Shown here: positions 1 to 10,140 of the stretch, in pieces
How positions within the stretch are numbered: the stretch's first letter is position 1
How the letters are laid out: every line of letters begins with the position of its first letter
DNA from: Talinum fruticosum
Taxonomy: Eukaryota; Streptophyta; Magnoliopsida; Caryophyllales; Talinaceae
Length of the DNA: 64,000 nt
Assembly: GCA_021018815.1 (NCBI GenBank)
Contig: JAITYX010000084.1
Span: forward strand, 1,612,001 to 1,676,000
Reading direction: 5' to 3'
Made by a program: the position numbers and the translations under genes
The notes under the pieces: generated by a model
Database searches by the model: none
Seen by the model: only the letters and a program-made list of their open reading frames with translations
What the model was told of the DNA's origin: nothing

Positions 1-263
1 AGTTATTATCTCCGCATTTATTCAAGATGCCCATAAGTTTTTAAGCTTGAGGACATCATGAAGTACTTGTATGAATAATTTGGTAAGCAAACTCATAGCC
101 GTTTGTGACTGAATGGCAGAACTTCCAACCACTTACAACACGAGAGAATTCCGAGTCACTCGAAGCTTATGAAAAGGGGAAATAAGTGTGCTACCCAACT
201 CAGTTTGATCGTGGATGCCTTTGGGCTTGGAGTATGTTGTAGCCCATAGGTCTAGGTCCATCA
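1..263 (-). mobile_element. Truncated family G-type LTR (U3 end), enters from the left
   Basis: The segment ends in ...GGTCCATCA, so read on the minus strand it begins TGATGGACC, the LTR start of this gypsy family. Its last 60 bases resemble the end of the LTR at 469-3083 (both have gtatgttg, then a 'cccatagg' or 'tccatggg' block, then ccatca). Only the U3-side part is in the window. It is followed by a very short internal stretch and another LTR. Confidence 0.55.
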
Positions 264-468
264 TCAAATTTGGGCACAAATAGATTAACCAACTCAAAAT
301 TAGAAGCAGCCATTTAAGCTCTCAAAAACCCAAATGCCGAGGCGGTGTTCACGCTGGTGAAAGAAAAATGGGCAGAAATGTTTTTTGGTGTTTTGGGTTT
401 TTTGTGGATGGATGTGGTTAGGGAAGCTATTCACCAAAGGAAATCAGAACTTGCCCTGATACCAAAGT
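264..468 (-). mobile_element. Remnant internal region (205 bp) with primer-binding site
   Basis: This stretch lies between two LTR termini. On the minus strand it starts beside the LTR with a PBS-like TGGTATCAGGGC (453-464), one mismatch from the initiator-Met tRNA complement TGGTATCAGAGC. No polypurine tract is recognisable beside the other LTR and there is no coding capacity. It looks like an element whose internal region was almost completely deleted. The alternative, a separate non-autonomous element with a tiny interior, cannot be excluded. Confidence 0.5.
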
Positions 469-3083
469 TGATGTACGAGTGGCACGCTCTAATACCAAGT
501 TGGTGTATAGCTAGGGCAAGTGGCACGAGAGGGTAGAAAAATGAAGGCAAATTGTGAAAGAAGGTAACCGGACAGAATGGGGTGCTGTAGGTGCGGTCTT
601 GGGAGATCAGAGTGATGGAGGGGTAAAAGGTGGAATTTGGAGGTGAAATTTGAGGGGGTTCTTGGGGAGGTTAGGAAGGGCTAGTAAAAATTTGGAATTC
701 ATTCAAGGTCGGGATCACCTTAAACTAAAGGGAAACAGAATGTCTCGCTGGGCTGGCATCCAGATTGACAGTCTTTGTTTGTTTTTGATGTGTAGTGGCG
801 GAAGCAAAGAAAAAGATGGAAAAACCGCAAAACACACAACCAGGGCAGAACAGGACCTGCAGGTGCGGTTCTGGGGAAAAGGGTGAAAGGAGGGGTAAAT
901 GATGGAGTTTTTGGACGAAATTTGGTGGAACGTTAGTTAACTGGTTGGGGAAGGTTGTGGTAAAATTTGGGCAGCATCCAAGGTCGGGATCACCTTGAGC
1001 CAAATGCAAACAGAAAGCCTCGCTGGGTGGCTGTCCAGAATGAGGTTCTTTGTTTGTTTTTGGTGCTGGGGATGGAGTTCTTCTTGGATTGAGCTGAGAT
1101 TTGGAGGGAATGGACTCAACTCATGTAAGATGAAGTGTGTGAAATTTGGGAAAGAGATGATTTGTGGATTGGGAGATATGGTTGATGGAAGTCGCTGGAT
1201 AGAACCTGGATTCTGGCTTGGATACGAAACACCACCAAGCTGAATCAAGGGGCGCTCTCAAACGGTCCGGATACAGAAACACCACCGGGGTTTGGGAGAC
1301 TCAAAGGACACCACCTAGATGCCAACCTAGGATACAGCTTTGAGGATTTAGAGGCTCGAGAATTCCATCCCGAAAAGAGTGTAACACTCGAGGTTTGTAT
1401 ATTCATCAAAAAGTGCCTTTACAATGGAGCATAGGTGCTGAATTTATAATGCCTTGCCTTGGCATTTTACATAACCGAAAACCATGCTGAAAATAATGCA
1501 AAAATGAAAATGAAACTAATTAGATTCTTTCCTCCTCTCCAAGTTAAGCTTGGATAAATTCTAGCCAAGTATTTGGGAATTGGGAACATGTGGCCATTGT
1601 TTGATTTCCCCTTGGGCAAGCATCTAGTAACCACCTTCCTCCACTATAGTTAGTGGTTCTAGAATGCTCTTCATTTAGGCTACTCTTGGTCTTCTATTAT
1701 GCACATGATCTTAAGCCTTGGTCCCTTGGTCCGCCTTGATTTATTTATATGCAAGGGAAATAAAATGTAACACTTGAAACATCTCCACACGTCTAGACAT
1801 GGCCGAATTAACATAGCTTTAACAAGGAAGATTTTAGGCATGGCTGGATAAGCTCTTCTTGACTAATCTTCTTTAAACACTTATTTATGCACATAAGATC
1901 ATCTCGGCCTTTTAGCCTCCGCGCTCGGTTTGCACCAAGCGGCTAAACCTTAAGCATCTCCGGTTGTTCCTAGAATAGTCAAGCTCTTCCGGTTGAACTT
2001 TAAGCACACATGACTTTTCAGAATGAACATTTATTCAGCTCAAATCACAAGGCCGGTCACTTTCCATCAGTTTTGGATGTGGGGGTCGATACGGTGCTTG
2101 GATTGAGCTGAGATTTTAGGGAGGATGACTAAACTCGTGCGGGATGGTGCGTGTAAAATCTGGGACGAAGGTGATTTGTGGATTGGGAGATATGGGCGTG
2201 GAAAGTAGCTGCATAAAACCAAGGCCCCTAAAGGATACAACGAACACCACCTAAAGGAACTTTGGGGCACCTCTTACTTTGGCTAGATATAGCGAACACC
2301 AATAGGTAAGTTTAAGGACTCAAAAGGACACCACCAAGTTGCCAAACATGGATACAACATTTGAGGATTTAAAGGAAAACGAGCAATCCACCTCAATGTT
2401 CATATATTCATCATCATCAAAGTTGTTTTTACATGGCTTAATGCTTAGGCTATTTATAGGGAAATAAAACATCCTGAAAATTAAATAAAGCTAAAACATA
2501 ATCTAAGGCCTAAAAGAGAGATTACAAGATCAATGGCCTAAAATGTATTAGCCCCTTTTCCAAGTCAACTTTTGGGAACATGTGGCTAGAATGAGAGTTA
2601 ATTTTAGCCAAGTATTTTCCTTCCCGTCGTGCAAGCAAGATTGTCATAGGTCCAACACATACTTCCTCCACTAGAGATGATGCCTGGAGATTCTTCTAGA
2701 AGCTCTCTTGTGCTGGCCACACATGATCTATTCGGCTAAGGCCTTCTCGGGCCTTTGATGATACCCGGCCAAAATGTGGTCAAGGCGCTCGGTTTGTACT
2801 CTTGAAGCATTTTGGACCTCCTCTTGTGGATTTATTTTGCTCCAACTCTCAACAACAATTATTTATGTACCATAAGACATAAAAAGATAATTCCCATCAT
2901 TCACCAAGCTCTAGCTTAACTTGTAAAAGTCAAATTAGAATAATAGTCATTTAGGCGCTAAAATGATCTCCATTCGGTTTTGGCTTCTTTTGTAGCTTTG
3001 TCATTAAACCATAGCTCTTGACATTTAGGCATGTATGGAGATCTTGATCAAGTATGTTGCAGTCCATGGGTCGATATCCATCA
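469..3083 (-). mobile_element. Divergent family G LTR, interrupted by a solo LTR
   Basis: The LTR starts TGATGTACG at 469 directly after the PBS and ends ...TATCCATCA at 3083. Removing the nested solo LTR (786-2069 plus one TSD copy) leaves about 1.3 kb, the normal length for this family. The inner blocks on either side of the insertion still align with better preserved LTRs (ggattgagctgagatt, then the tttgaggattta block and the 'gtatattcatca'-like block). To the right it abuts family T protease sequence, so it was inserted into that element. Confidence 0.65.
786..2069 (-). mobile_element. Solo LTR, family G (B subtype), TSD GTTTT
   Basis: This is a 1284-bp LTR with TGATG...CATCA ends in minus orientation. 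It is flanked by identical 5-bp duplications, GTTTT at 781-785 and 2070-2074, and has no adjoining PBS or PPT, so it is a solo LTR left by LTR-LTR recombination. The 5' end in plus coordinates carries the family signature (gtagtggcggaagcaaag, then a cctgcagg palindrome). It inserted at the tttgtttttgg block of the surrounding, older LTR of the same superfamily. Confidence 0.9.
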
Positions 3084-3560
3084 ACAGAGATTATCCCTAT
3101 TGACAGCAATGACTTGACCTTTAATGATCATCTTAACCTTTTGATGCGGTGTAGAGGACACTTGCTCGATGATCATGCAACTAAGGTTGTCCTAGAAGCA
3201 GATTGAAAGTAGCTGGGATATCTAAGACTTGGAATTCGATATTCCTCTCCACTCGGTCCGATATTGATTGGCAAGAGAATTATTATAAGCTTGAAGATGG
3301 ACAGATCTGTTTAGAGAGTTGTTGCTCCCTAGTTCTAACCTTGTAGCAGTTCTTCGAGGGACATACGTTTCATCGTCGATCCATTATCCGCCAAGGTTAG
3401 GGGTACAAACATGTTGATGCAAGTTACGAGTTAAGTAAAGGGCATTGTTGTGTACAATACCTTCTTCCGGGAGATCTTTCGAACAAAAGTAATGGTTCCA
3501 TAACCATTGTTAACCAATCCTACTACTTCCTCGGCGTGGTTTCGGGAGAAACTTCAATCT
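3084..3560 (-). pseudogene. Family T aspartic protease remnant
   Basis: Minus-strand translation gives fragments resembling the post-active-site part of Tat-type gypsy proteases: a 'FQVLDIPATFNLLLGQP' block (normal family form LLLGRPW), then HDHRA, then 'IAVNGDN'. The frame is broken several times. The fragment ends exactly at the family G LTR at 3083, which therefore inserted in or just downstream of the protease. No complete active-site motif was found. Confidence 0.6.
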
Positions 3561-3720
3561 TGCTGATTGCATCGATCAAAGCTTGTCTATATTTATGGGA
3601 AGCGAGATATTAATTACCAGATTAAGATATTGAGTTTTAATTTTTGGATTTGCTTAAGGATCGGGTCTTCCTCCTTTGTTGCTTCGAGTCTTTTGGGCTT
3701 CCGATTACTGTTGTGGACCC

Positions 3721-4160
3721 AAGGGTGCATTATACCGTCCGTATCTAGTAAGAAACTGAATTGCAGAACTCTTAATATCTCCCCAAAAGTTTTCTTCTTC
3801 CTAGGGTGGTGTGCCCCGAAGTCATCACTATTGTCGTCGTTGTTATTTCATGTTTCATAAACATCTTCTACATCACTTAGCCATAGCCCCTGGACTTCTA
3901 GATTTAACGGAGGTAAACTATGAAGTGGTTTTGACTTGGTAAGGGTGCATTATGCCGTCCGGATCTAGTAAGAAACTGAATTGCACGACTCTTAGTGTCT
4001 CCCCAAAAGTCTTCTTCTTCCAAGGGTGGTGTACCCCGAAGTCGTCACTATCATCGTGTTTGTTGTTTCATGTTTCATAAACATCTTCTTCATCACTTAC
4101 CCATAACCCCTGGACTTCGGATCTAACGGAGGTAAACTAAGAAGTGGTTTTGACTTGGTA
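3721..4160 (-). repeat. 220-bp tandem duplication inside gag
   Basis: Two copies in direct tandem: 3721-3940 and 3941-4160, both starting aagggtgcattat and ending ttgacttggta. The paralogous element at 19.3-19.5 kb has only one full copy, so the duplication is private to this copy. On the minus strand the unit encodes a gag carboxy-terminal acidic stretch (DEEDVYET, then DDSDDF). The two copies have diverged by scattered substitutions, so the duplication is not recent. Confidence 0.85.
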
Positions 4161-4559
4161 ACATCTTGGATAAAAATAGACGAATCCCACTGACTTGGAG
4201 TGGGTTTAGTGAAAGTAGAGGTGCCACTAAAGATGTTTTTACTATTGCTTGGTTTCTAGGCAGCCTTAGGCAAGGGTAGTTGGCCATTTCGAAACATGTT
4301 TTCTAGTTTGTTCTTGAATTTCCAACAACTGTTCGAGTATCATGTCCTCGTGCACAATGGTATTTGCAAAATTTTCCTACGTCCCAATTTTCGGATTGTT
4401 TCGCGGTTTCGATTCCGCTCTAATAGGTGGCAATTCTATATTCTCTTTTTCCAAGAGACAGTCAAGGGCTTTGGTGTAGGTAGTGTCAATAGGAGTGTAG
4501 TCGGTATACTTATTAAGGGCATTGACATTTGCACCCCGATAGCATTGCTAGCATTGGAG

Positions 4560-5900
4560 GTTTCCTTCTCTTTGGAATAATAATTACCTCTATATCATGT
4601 TGCAAGTTTTGTGGTCGTGGTAGACAGCTCTTATTCTATCAGCAAATTAGCATCTCTAAGGGTTGAGAAGTTTATCATGGGTAGAAATTTGAGGTGCTGA
4701 TTGTAATTGGGAGGGAGGTGTTTTACAATGATTCGAACTTGGTCCTTCTCGGAGGGTTGATCAACCATATGGGCTGCCTTTGCTCTCCATCCGGTAAGAA
4801 AATCCATGAAAATTTCCTTCTTGCCTTGCTTTATTAACTCCAAGTCTCTAAGAGTAACAAATAAATCGAGTGTTATAGGAGTATTGATGGAGGAACTCCC
4901 TGCACGGATCAGTCAAATTGGCAATCTTGCGTGCAACCGCATTGTACCCCTTCATTACATCGGTATCAAACGTCTAGTGGAAAATGATGTGGTAAGTATC
5001 TTCAGGAATGTTCTTAAGAGTCGTTGCTCCTAAGAAGTTGCGCACATGATGATGGGGATTCTCGGAACCTTTGAATTTGGTATTAAGCATGGTAAACTTT
5101 GAAGGTAGTTTACCCTTAGGGATTGAAGTGAATCTTTTATAATCAAAGTAATGATTACTGAACATGGATGACTCCCTCAATATTCGTTCTATCTGATCTA
5201 TATGGGAATCGGGCTAAGATTTGGATTCGTGGTTAAGGGATTTACATTTGGGAAAACTCGGAGGAGACAAAACAGTGGACGCGGCACAATCAAGGTCTGT
5301 TTCCCTTCTCAAATGTTCAACTTCTTTGACCTCTTCCCTTTTTTGGTGCTCAACTTCCTCATCTCTCTTACTAACCTCAATAGCCTTATGATAGTCTTAA
5401 GATCCCTCGATATAGATGATATCTGTTCTTCATGATCATTCAACCTAGTTTCCACCCTAACTATATTCTCATTGAGCAAGCCGAGGTTAAGATATTACTG
5501 CGGGTTAAGATCCATTGAAAGGGAACTCTTTTTAGGTACTTGTCTTAGAACAAGAAGTAGATTGTGATGGTGTAGTATGCACCAAAGCTTGTCGCACCGA
5601 TGTAGACCGTGGAGTAGAAAGAAAGGAAGATGTGCTGGACTCCTTGGTGAGGCGTTCTAATATTTTAGAGCTCAGATTCCGACGATACTCGGTTGCTGTA
5701 GACTTCCCTATTCTATAGCCCAAAGGATGAGGTTTAGGACCATGTGAGAGAAGATCGCTTTTAGGAGGAAGGGACTTAAGCGCAAGACCGAAGGAACTAA
5801 GAATGCTTTAATTTGGATGAACATAAACAATGTGATGATGATTTGGTGAATGACTTAATTGAGATGATTCTATGACTTGGCTAGTGCGGAACTGAAATAT
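4560..5900 (-). pseudogene. Family T gag (copy 1, frameshifted)
   Basis: Minus-strand fragments, in order: a basic N-terminal region (LGYRIGKSTATEYRR), then RESSMFSNHYFDYK and KGKLPSKFT, then NPHHHVRNFLGA with EDTYHIIF, then GWRAKAAHMVDQPSEKDQVR and FSTLRDANLL. These are the conserved blocks of the plant retrotransposon gag (capsid) domain, and the same blocks recur in copies 2 and 3. The longest uninterrupted pieces are 4974-5180 and 4631-4843. Frameshifts separate them, so no capsid can be made. Confidence 0.8.
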
Positions 5901-6016
5901 ATAGATGATTATTCCTAATGGAAGATGAATTTGATTTGGCTAAATGAGAAATGAAAATGCAAGACAGACTCACCTAATTTGAGATGATGATAATTTAATA
6001 AATGTATGATCCTTAA

Positions 6017-6491
6017 GGCTCTATTTGATTCTAAGAAAATAGGTTGGAAAGAAAATTTAAATGAAAAAAAGTGATGAGGAAAAAAATTTAAGAGAAAATT
6101 AATTGTTTTCTTGTGTTTTGTACAAGGAAAAATAGAGGGAAAAAAATTATAATCATTTTCCAACCTCTTATCCATCCACCACATTTGTGATAGAGAGGAG
6201 AGAGAAAATACTCAATAGCATTGATTAATTGAGAGGAGAGAGAAAATTCTTAATGACCTTTCTTAATAGAAGTCTCTCTTTTTTTCCATTTCACTCTTTT
6301 TGTGAATTTTTTCTTCCATTTTCCTCTCAATTTTGGAATGAAAATATCATTAACCAAATTGACAAAATATTCCATGAGTTTTTCCATCAAACTTTTTTTC
6401 TCTCTTTTTTTCTTTAATTCAAACAAGGGAAAGAAATTTATTTTTCACTTTTTTTTCTTTCCTTCTAATTTTCTTAGAATCAAATGGAGCA
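6017..6491. mobile_element. Tourist-like (PIF/Harbinger) MITE, 475 bp, TSD TAA
   Basis: The element starts GGCTCTATTTGATTC and its other end, reverse complemented, starts TGCTCCATTTGATTC. The inverted repeats continue imperfectly for about 45 bp. It is flanked by TAA at 6014-6016 and 6492-6494. The paralogous site in copy 2 (21251-21265, gatccttaaagaaaa) has a single TAA and no insertion, which is the empty site. There is no coding capacity; the interior is A/T-rich with a short duplicated ga-rich block (about 6190-6250). The 3-bp TWA duplication and the termini point to PIF/Harbinger. Confidence 0.9.
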
Positions 6492-6587
6492 TAAAGAAAA
6501 GATGCTTTCTATATGATAATACATTTCCCTATTTGAGATGAATTCTAAACTAGAGGCAAAATGAGAAGGAATGGACCTATCTATTAG

Positions 6588-6770
6588 AAGATAATTCCAT
6601 TGGGCTAATGCAAATGGACTGCACCTAATATGAGATGATTTTATTTTGCTAATGCAAATGGACTCACTTAATATGAGATGATTTTATTTGGCTAATGCAA
6701 ATATACTCACCTAATATGAGATAATTTTATTTGGCTAATATGAAATGATTTTATTTGGCTAATGCAAATG
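6588..6770 (-). repeat. 43-bp minisatellite in family T leader (copy 1)
   Basis: About four degenerate tandem copies of a 43-bp unit built from cctaatatgagatgatttta and tttggctaatgcaaatg. One copy is shortened. The same array, better preserved, lies at the equivalent place of copy 2 (21354-21554), and a related one precedes gag in copy 3. It lies upstream of gag on the minus strand, in the untranslated leader. Confidence 0.85.
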
Positions 6771-7770
6771 AAGAATGAGAATGTGAAAGAATGAAAAGGA
6801 CTAGACAATAAGAGAAGGGGACTTTCGGTAAGTCCCTTTCAAAAATAGCCATTACTTAGGCTATTAAAAGGGAATTTTTGAAATGACATAGAAGTACAAA
6901 TAATGGACCAACCCTATAAGGAAAAGAAATTTTGACTTTTGGCTAAATGCACATAATCGACGGACTATAGGAAATTCATTAAATTATTTTATTTTCACCC
7001 ATGTAAGGGTCTAATCAGCACTCCTCATCTATTCCTAAAGGCTCACAAATAGAAGATTAAATCTAAAATACACACACTCATTCAAGCATGCACATGAAGT
7101 CCGGGTGACACCTAAAAGTTCAAAAGTTCTATGGTCAAAGAGTTCAAGAGTTTGCATACATGGTGACATGTAGTCCGAGAATTTGGTCCCTCATGGATTG
7201 CACGGATAAAGATATCAACTAGAATTCTCGGTGCCTCTTTGTGCAACAAAGGGTTTAGCCCAAGAGTACGTGCTATGAGGGAGGAGGTACCGCTTCCTCG
7301 GACAATCAAGCCTACTTAGGCCTGCGTAAAGGAACCGAGTGGGGACCTCTCTCTAGAAAGGGTAAATAGGGGGTATAATAAAGTTTTCCTAGTGGTCCAA
7401 AAATAGTATTTAAACTAGTTCAAAGGTTTCTAAATGCGGGATGCCTAATGCAAACACATCATTAAAACACACTACTTAAATTTTCAGGTTTCACCCTCTT
7501 AATAAAAAGTTTATCCGCGAGTGGAGTTGCCACTTGTAGGAACCGCTGACGGCCGGGGCCCGCCGAGCTTCCCCACTTGTGTCGGGTTTCTTTTTTACGG
7601 ATTGATTTGAAGATGGTTTTGAAAGTCGAATTTAGAATGCAAGGATGAACAATCGATATAGATAGATCGGAATTGCTTGTCAATATAAATAATGGAGTAG
7701 ACAAGCTGTTAAAACAAATATCGGGATTAAGGTTTTCAAGGTAGTACAATTCCATCCACCTTAGGAAACT
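6771..7770 (-). mobile_element. Family T leader and LTR-side fragment (copy 1)
   Basis: Non-coding DNA that aligns block by block with 21555-22400 of copy 2, including the cccatg(t/c)aagggtctaat(c/g)agcactcctcatc block near 7000. From about 7537 it contains the 'gtaggaacc...cttccccacttgtgtcgggt' signature also found at 13787, 14681 and 22326 and, inverted, near 25000. That signature marks the U5/leader side of the family T LTR. Short reading frames here are not conserved between copies. Confidence 0.6.
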
Positions 7771-9410
7771 TTTGCCTATGAAATTATGAAGTTATGATAA
7801 ATATGAGCCATATTAGTCTCGATGTAATTACTAAGAGTCACAAAAAGAATACATGAAATGACCAAGAAAAATAGGTTCAGCTAGCCTATACTCAAATGAA
7901 AGTTGGAATTCATTAAATCGTAAAGATTAAAGGATAAAAAGGTGCGATGAATGTATAAATATAGCAAATTAGGCTTGTAGATACATATTTTGTGAAATAA
8001 ACCAAACGTGCATAGAAGTATGTAACTGGCAATGGTAGGAAAAAAATTTCAAGAAAAAGAGTTCGATACTTAATTACAAGACTACTATTAGTCAATTTTT
8101 TTTAAATGGGGTTATTTCGTTTAAAAAATAACTACGAGTATAATATAACAAGTTCGGTATTTTGATATGAATGAGTAAAGTTTGGGAAATATCTGTTTTA
8201 TTAGAAAGTAGAGTATAAGAATGGTAGTTCAAAGGAAGTAACAAGGATGAGCTACGAGATAAAGATTTCTTAGGAGGGAATGAGTCATTAGATATTGAAA
8301 AAGATGATAGCTACAAAATAAGCATATCAAGGACCGTTAATGGGAACAAGAGAAGAAATTTTCAACGTGAATGATTCAATGAAAAACAATAACAAATAAG
8401 ACAATGTTAGAATAGATAAGGGATAAGAATGATGGATCGGTATGATTCACATGGATTTATGAGTTAGTATATGTTGGAGTAAATGATGAGCTCCCTTAGC
8501 AATCAACAAAAGTCAAGGAAGTCATAAGGCAAAGAAGGTTAAGCGATTATGTTATAATGGTTTATATGGAAAAGATTTAAAAATAAACATAGGCTAACTA
8601 AATATGATTATAGCGAGGATTAAACAATTATCTTACTTCAGCTTACATTAAACTTATATAAGAGGTGCTCAAAACATAGGTTAATAATAAACATAGGTTA
8701 TCTAAAAAGAATGCATGCTCAAATCCGACGCCAAATTTCAAAAATTCGACTAAATGTTTTTCGAACTATTGTATTTTCTATTATTTCGGGCATTTCTTGT
8801 ACAAATATTGTAGACATTTATAATATGTTTTCCTATACATTTTGCACATTCACAATACATTTTCCTTCATATGCTCAAATTTTGTTTGTCATTTAATCAA
8901 TCGAAACAAATCTCTCTTTTTTATATAATGCCATATCTTCCCGAGAACTTTCTTACTCCATAAAAAATATCTTCTCTCTCCATAAATGCAGCCAGCGGCT
9001 ACTATCACTGGGAAATCAATCAAATTCTTAGATTAAATGCTCTATCTATTCCTGTCGACTAAATGAGCCAAATAAATTGCATTAAACAAAATTCTAGTGA
9101 AGAAACACAATTCTACTAATTTAGGAGATAAATCAGCAATGTAGATGGACTTACATATTTATGGCAAAAGATGCTTGCTCGGTGACGGCAATGAGTGAGA
9201 GGAACTCCGAGTAGTACTGGCAAGTGAACCAATAAGAACCTTGGGAACCTTCTAAGCACAAGAAAGCACACTACAATCTATTGAAACTACAACCTGAAAA
9301 TTCGAATTTCAATCACCACTTCTTACTCTTTGATGAACAATCAAACCAACACCTCAATTTGAGGCTTGATTTGAAGCAAGTAATAGACAAGCAAAACTAA
9401 AGAAAAAAAT
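7771..9410. other. AT-rich DNA, no recognisable gene
   Basis: I see no conserved coding motif, structured RNA or clear terminal repeat. One aatccgacgccaaatt at 8723-8738 resembles the short motif repeated at 10141-10330, so this stretch could be the far side of that putative DNA transposon, but no matching terminal repeat was found. It is probably old transposon or intergenic DNA. Confidence 0.4.
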
Positions 9411-9463
9411 GCGGGAGAGCGATAGAGAGAGCGATAGAGAGAGAGAGAGAGAGAGAGGAGATA
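9411..9463. repeat. (GA)n microsatellite
   Basis: Imperfect GA repeat: gagagcgatagagagagcgatag followed by an uninterrupted GA run. A second GA tract lies about 600 bp to the right, at 10040-10090, on the other side of the 9621-9923 open frame. Confidence 0.9.
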
Positions 9464-9620
9464 CCTTGCATGGAAGAAGACGTCGGGAGTTAATTGAAGC
9501 ATCAAACTGTAATCGGAGAGTAAAGAAAGATGAAAATGGTGAATGCCCCAAAATCAATTATCAACAAGATTGAAGATGAAAAATTAAAAAAAAAAACAAC
9601 TACTGTTCGGATCTAGCTGC

Positions 9621-9923
9621 TTACCTAAAATTGGCAACACTAAGTGATGGAGGAAGGGAAGTCTCCGGAGAAGTTATTGAACGAGAGGAAGATGAGTTTG
9701 ACGGAGGAAAAAGAGGAGAGCTTTTTGGGGAGGGGGCCCGAGAGTTTGTTGTGCTTGAGGCCGAGGACGATAGAGGTTTGAGAGAGAAGGGAGGGAAGAA
9801 GCGGCCTTGGAGGCAAGAGACGTCATACCAAGAGTATAAGTCGGTGGTGGAGCTAGAATTCCGAGTTAGAGAGAGAACTGGAGGTGTCGTAGCTGGATTT
9901 GAAGGAGAATAAGGCCTTGGCAT
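9621..9923 (-). CDS. Unrecognised open frame (100 aa), low confidence
   Basis: A GC-richer island in AT-rich surroundings is open on both strands: minus 9621-9923 (100 aa, Ser/Pro/Thr-rich) and plus 9631-9912 (93 aa, Glu/Gly/Arg-rich). The minus frame has the composition of a plant first exon or transit-like leader, but I recognise no domain, and double-strand openness is expected of such purine-biased sequence. It could be a captured gene fragment inside a DNA transposon, given the subterminal-type repeats just to the right. No function is proposed. Confidence 0.2.
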   Translation of the reverse strand: MPRPYSPSNPATTPPVLSLTRNSSSTTDLYSWYDVSCLQGRFFPPFSLKPLSSSASSTTNSRAPSPKSSPLFPPSNSSSSRSITSPETSLPPSLSVANFR

Positions 9924-10039
9924 CGAGTTGAGAGATGATGGCGGTAATTCTTGGAGGATAGAGAAATGGAGTTAGAGGAAGAAGCTCAAGAGGAGTAGCT
10001 TCTTTACTATTATTGGTATTCGATATTAGTGAGACAGAA

Positions 10040-10056
10040 GGGGATAGTGAGAGAGA

Positions 10057-10087
<31 letters not shown>

Positions 10088-10090
10088 GCG
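10040..10090. repeat. (GA)n microsatellite
   Basis: GA-rich tract with some GAAA interruptions, then an uninterrupted GA run up to position 10087. Confidence 0.9.
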
Positions 10091-10140
10091 GAGAAACATG
10101 CTCAAAGTTGGACGACGAGTAGATATGATGTTGCAACCCC

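Larger units (their letters stand above)
3084..7770 (-). mobile_element. Ty3/gypsy 'family T' copy 1: LTR/leader, gag, protease (decayed)
   Basis: Read on the minus strand, the order is LTR-like and leader DNA (about 7770-5900), gag (about 5900-3900) and protease (3560-3084), then truncation by the family G LTR at 3083. It is paralogous to 19234-22480 over most of its length and to the plus-strand copy at 31632-33310. Relative to copy 2 it carries a MITE insertion (6017-6491) and a 220-bp tandem duplication (3721-4160). Many frameshifts and stops leave no functional reading frame. Lineage: the gag and protease motifs resemble Tat/Ogre-type plant gypsy elements; this is from memory of the family, not a search. 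Confidence 0.75.

Noticed and set aside
6229..6541. Phe-rich plus-strand frames around 6.2-6.5 kb
   Set aside because: They lie in the T-rich arm of the MITE and cross its end; not conserved and low complexity.
9631..9912. 93-aa plus-strand Glu/Gly-rich protein gene
   Set aside because: Opposite strand of the 9621-9923 frame; no domain or gene context, and composition alone explains openness on both strands.
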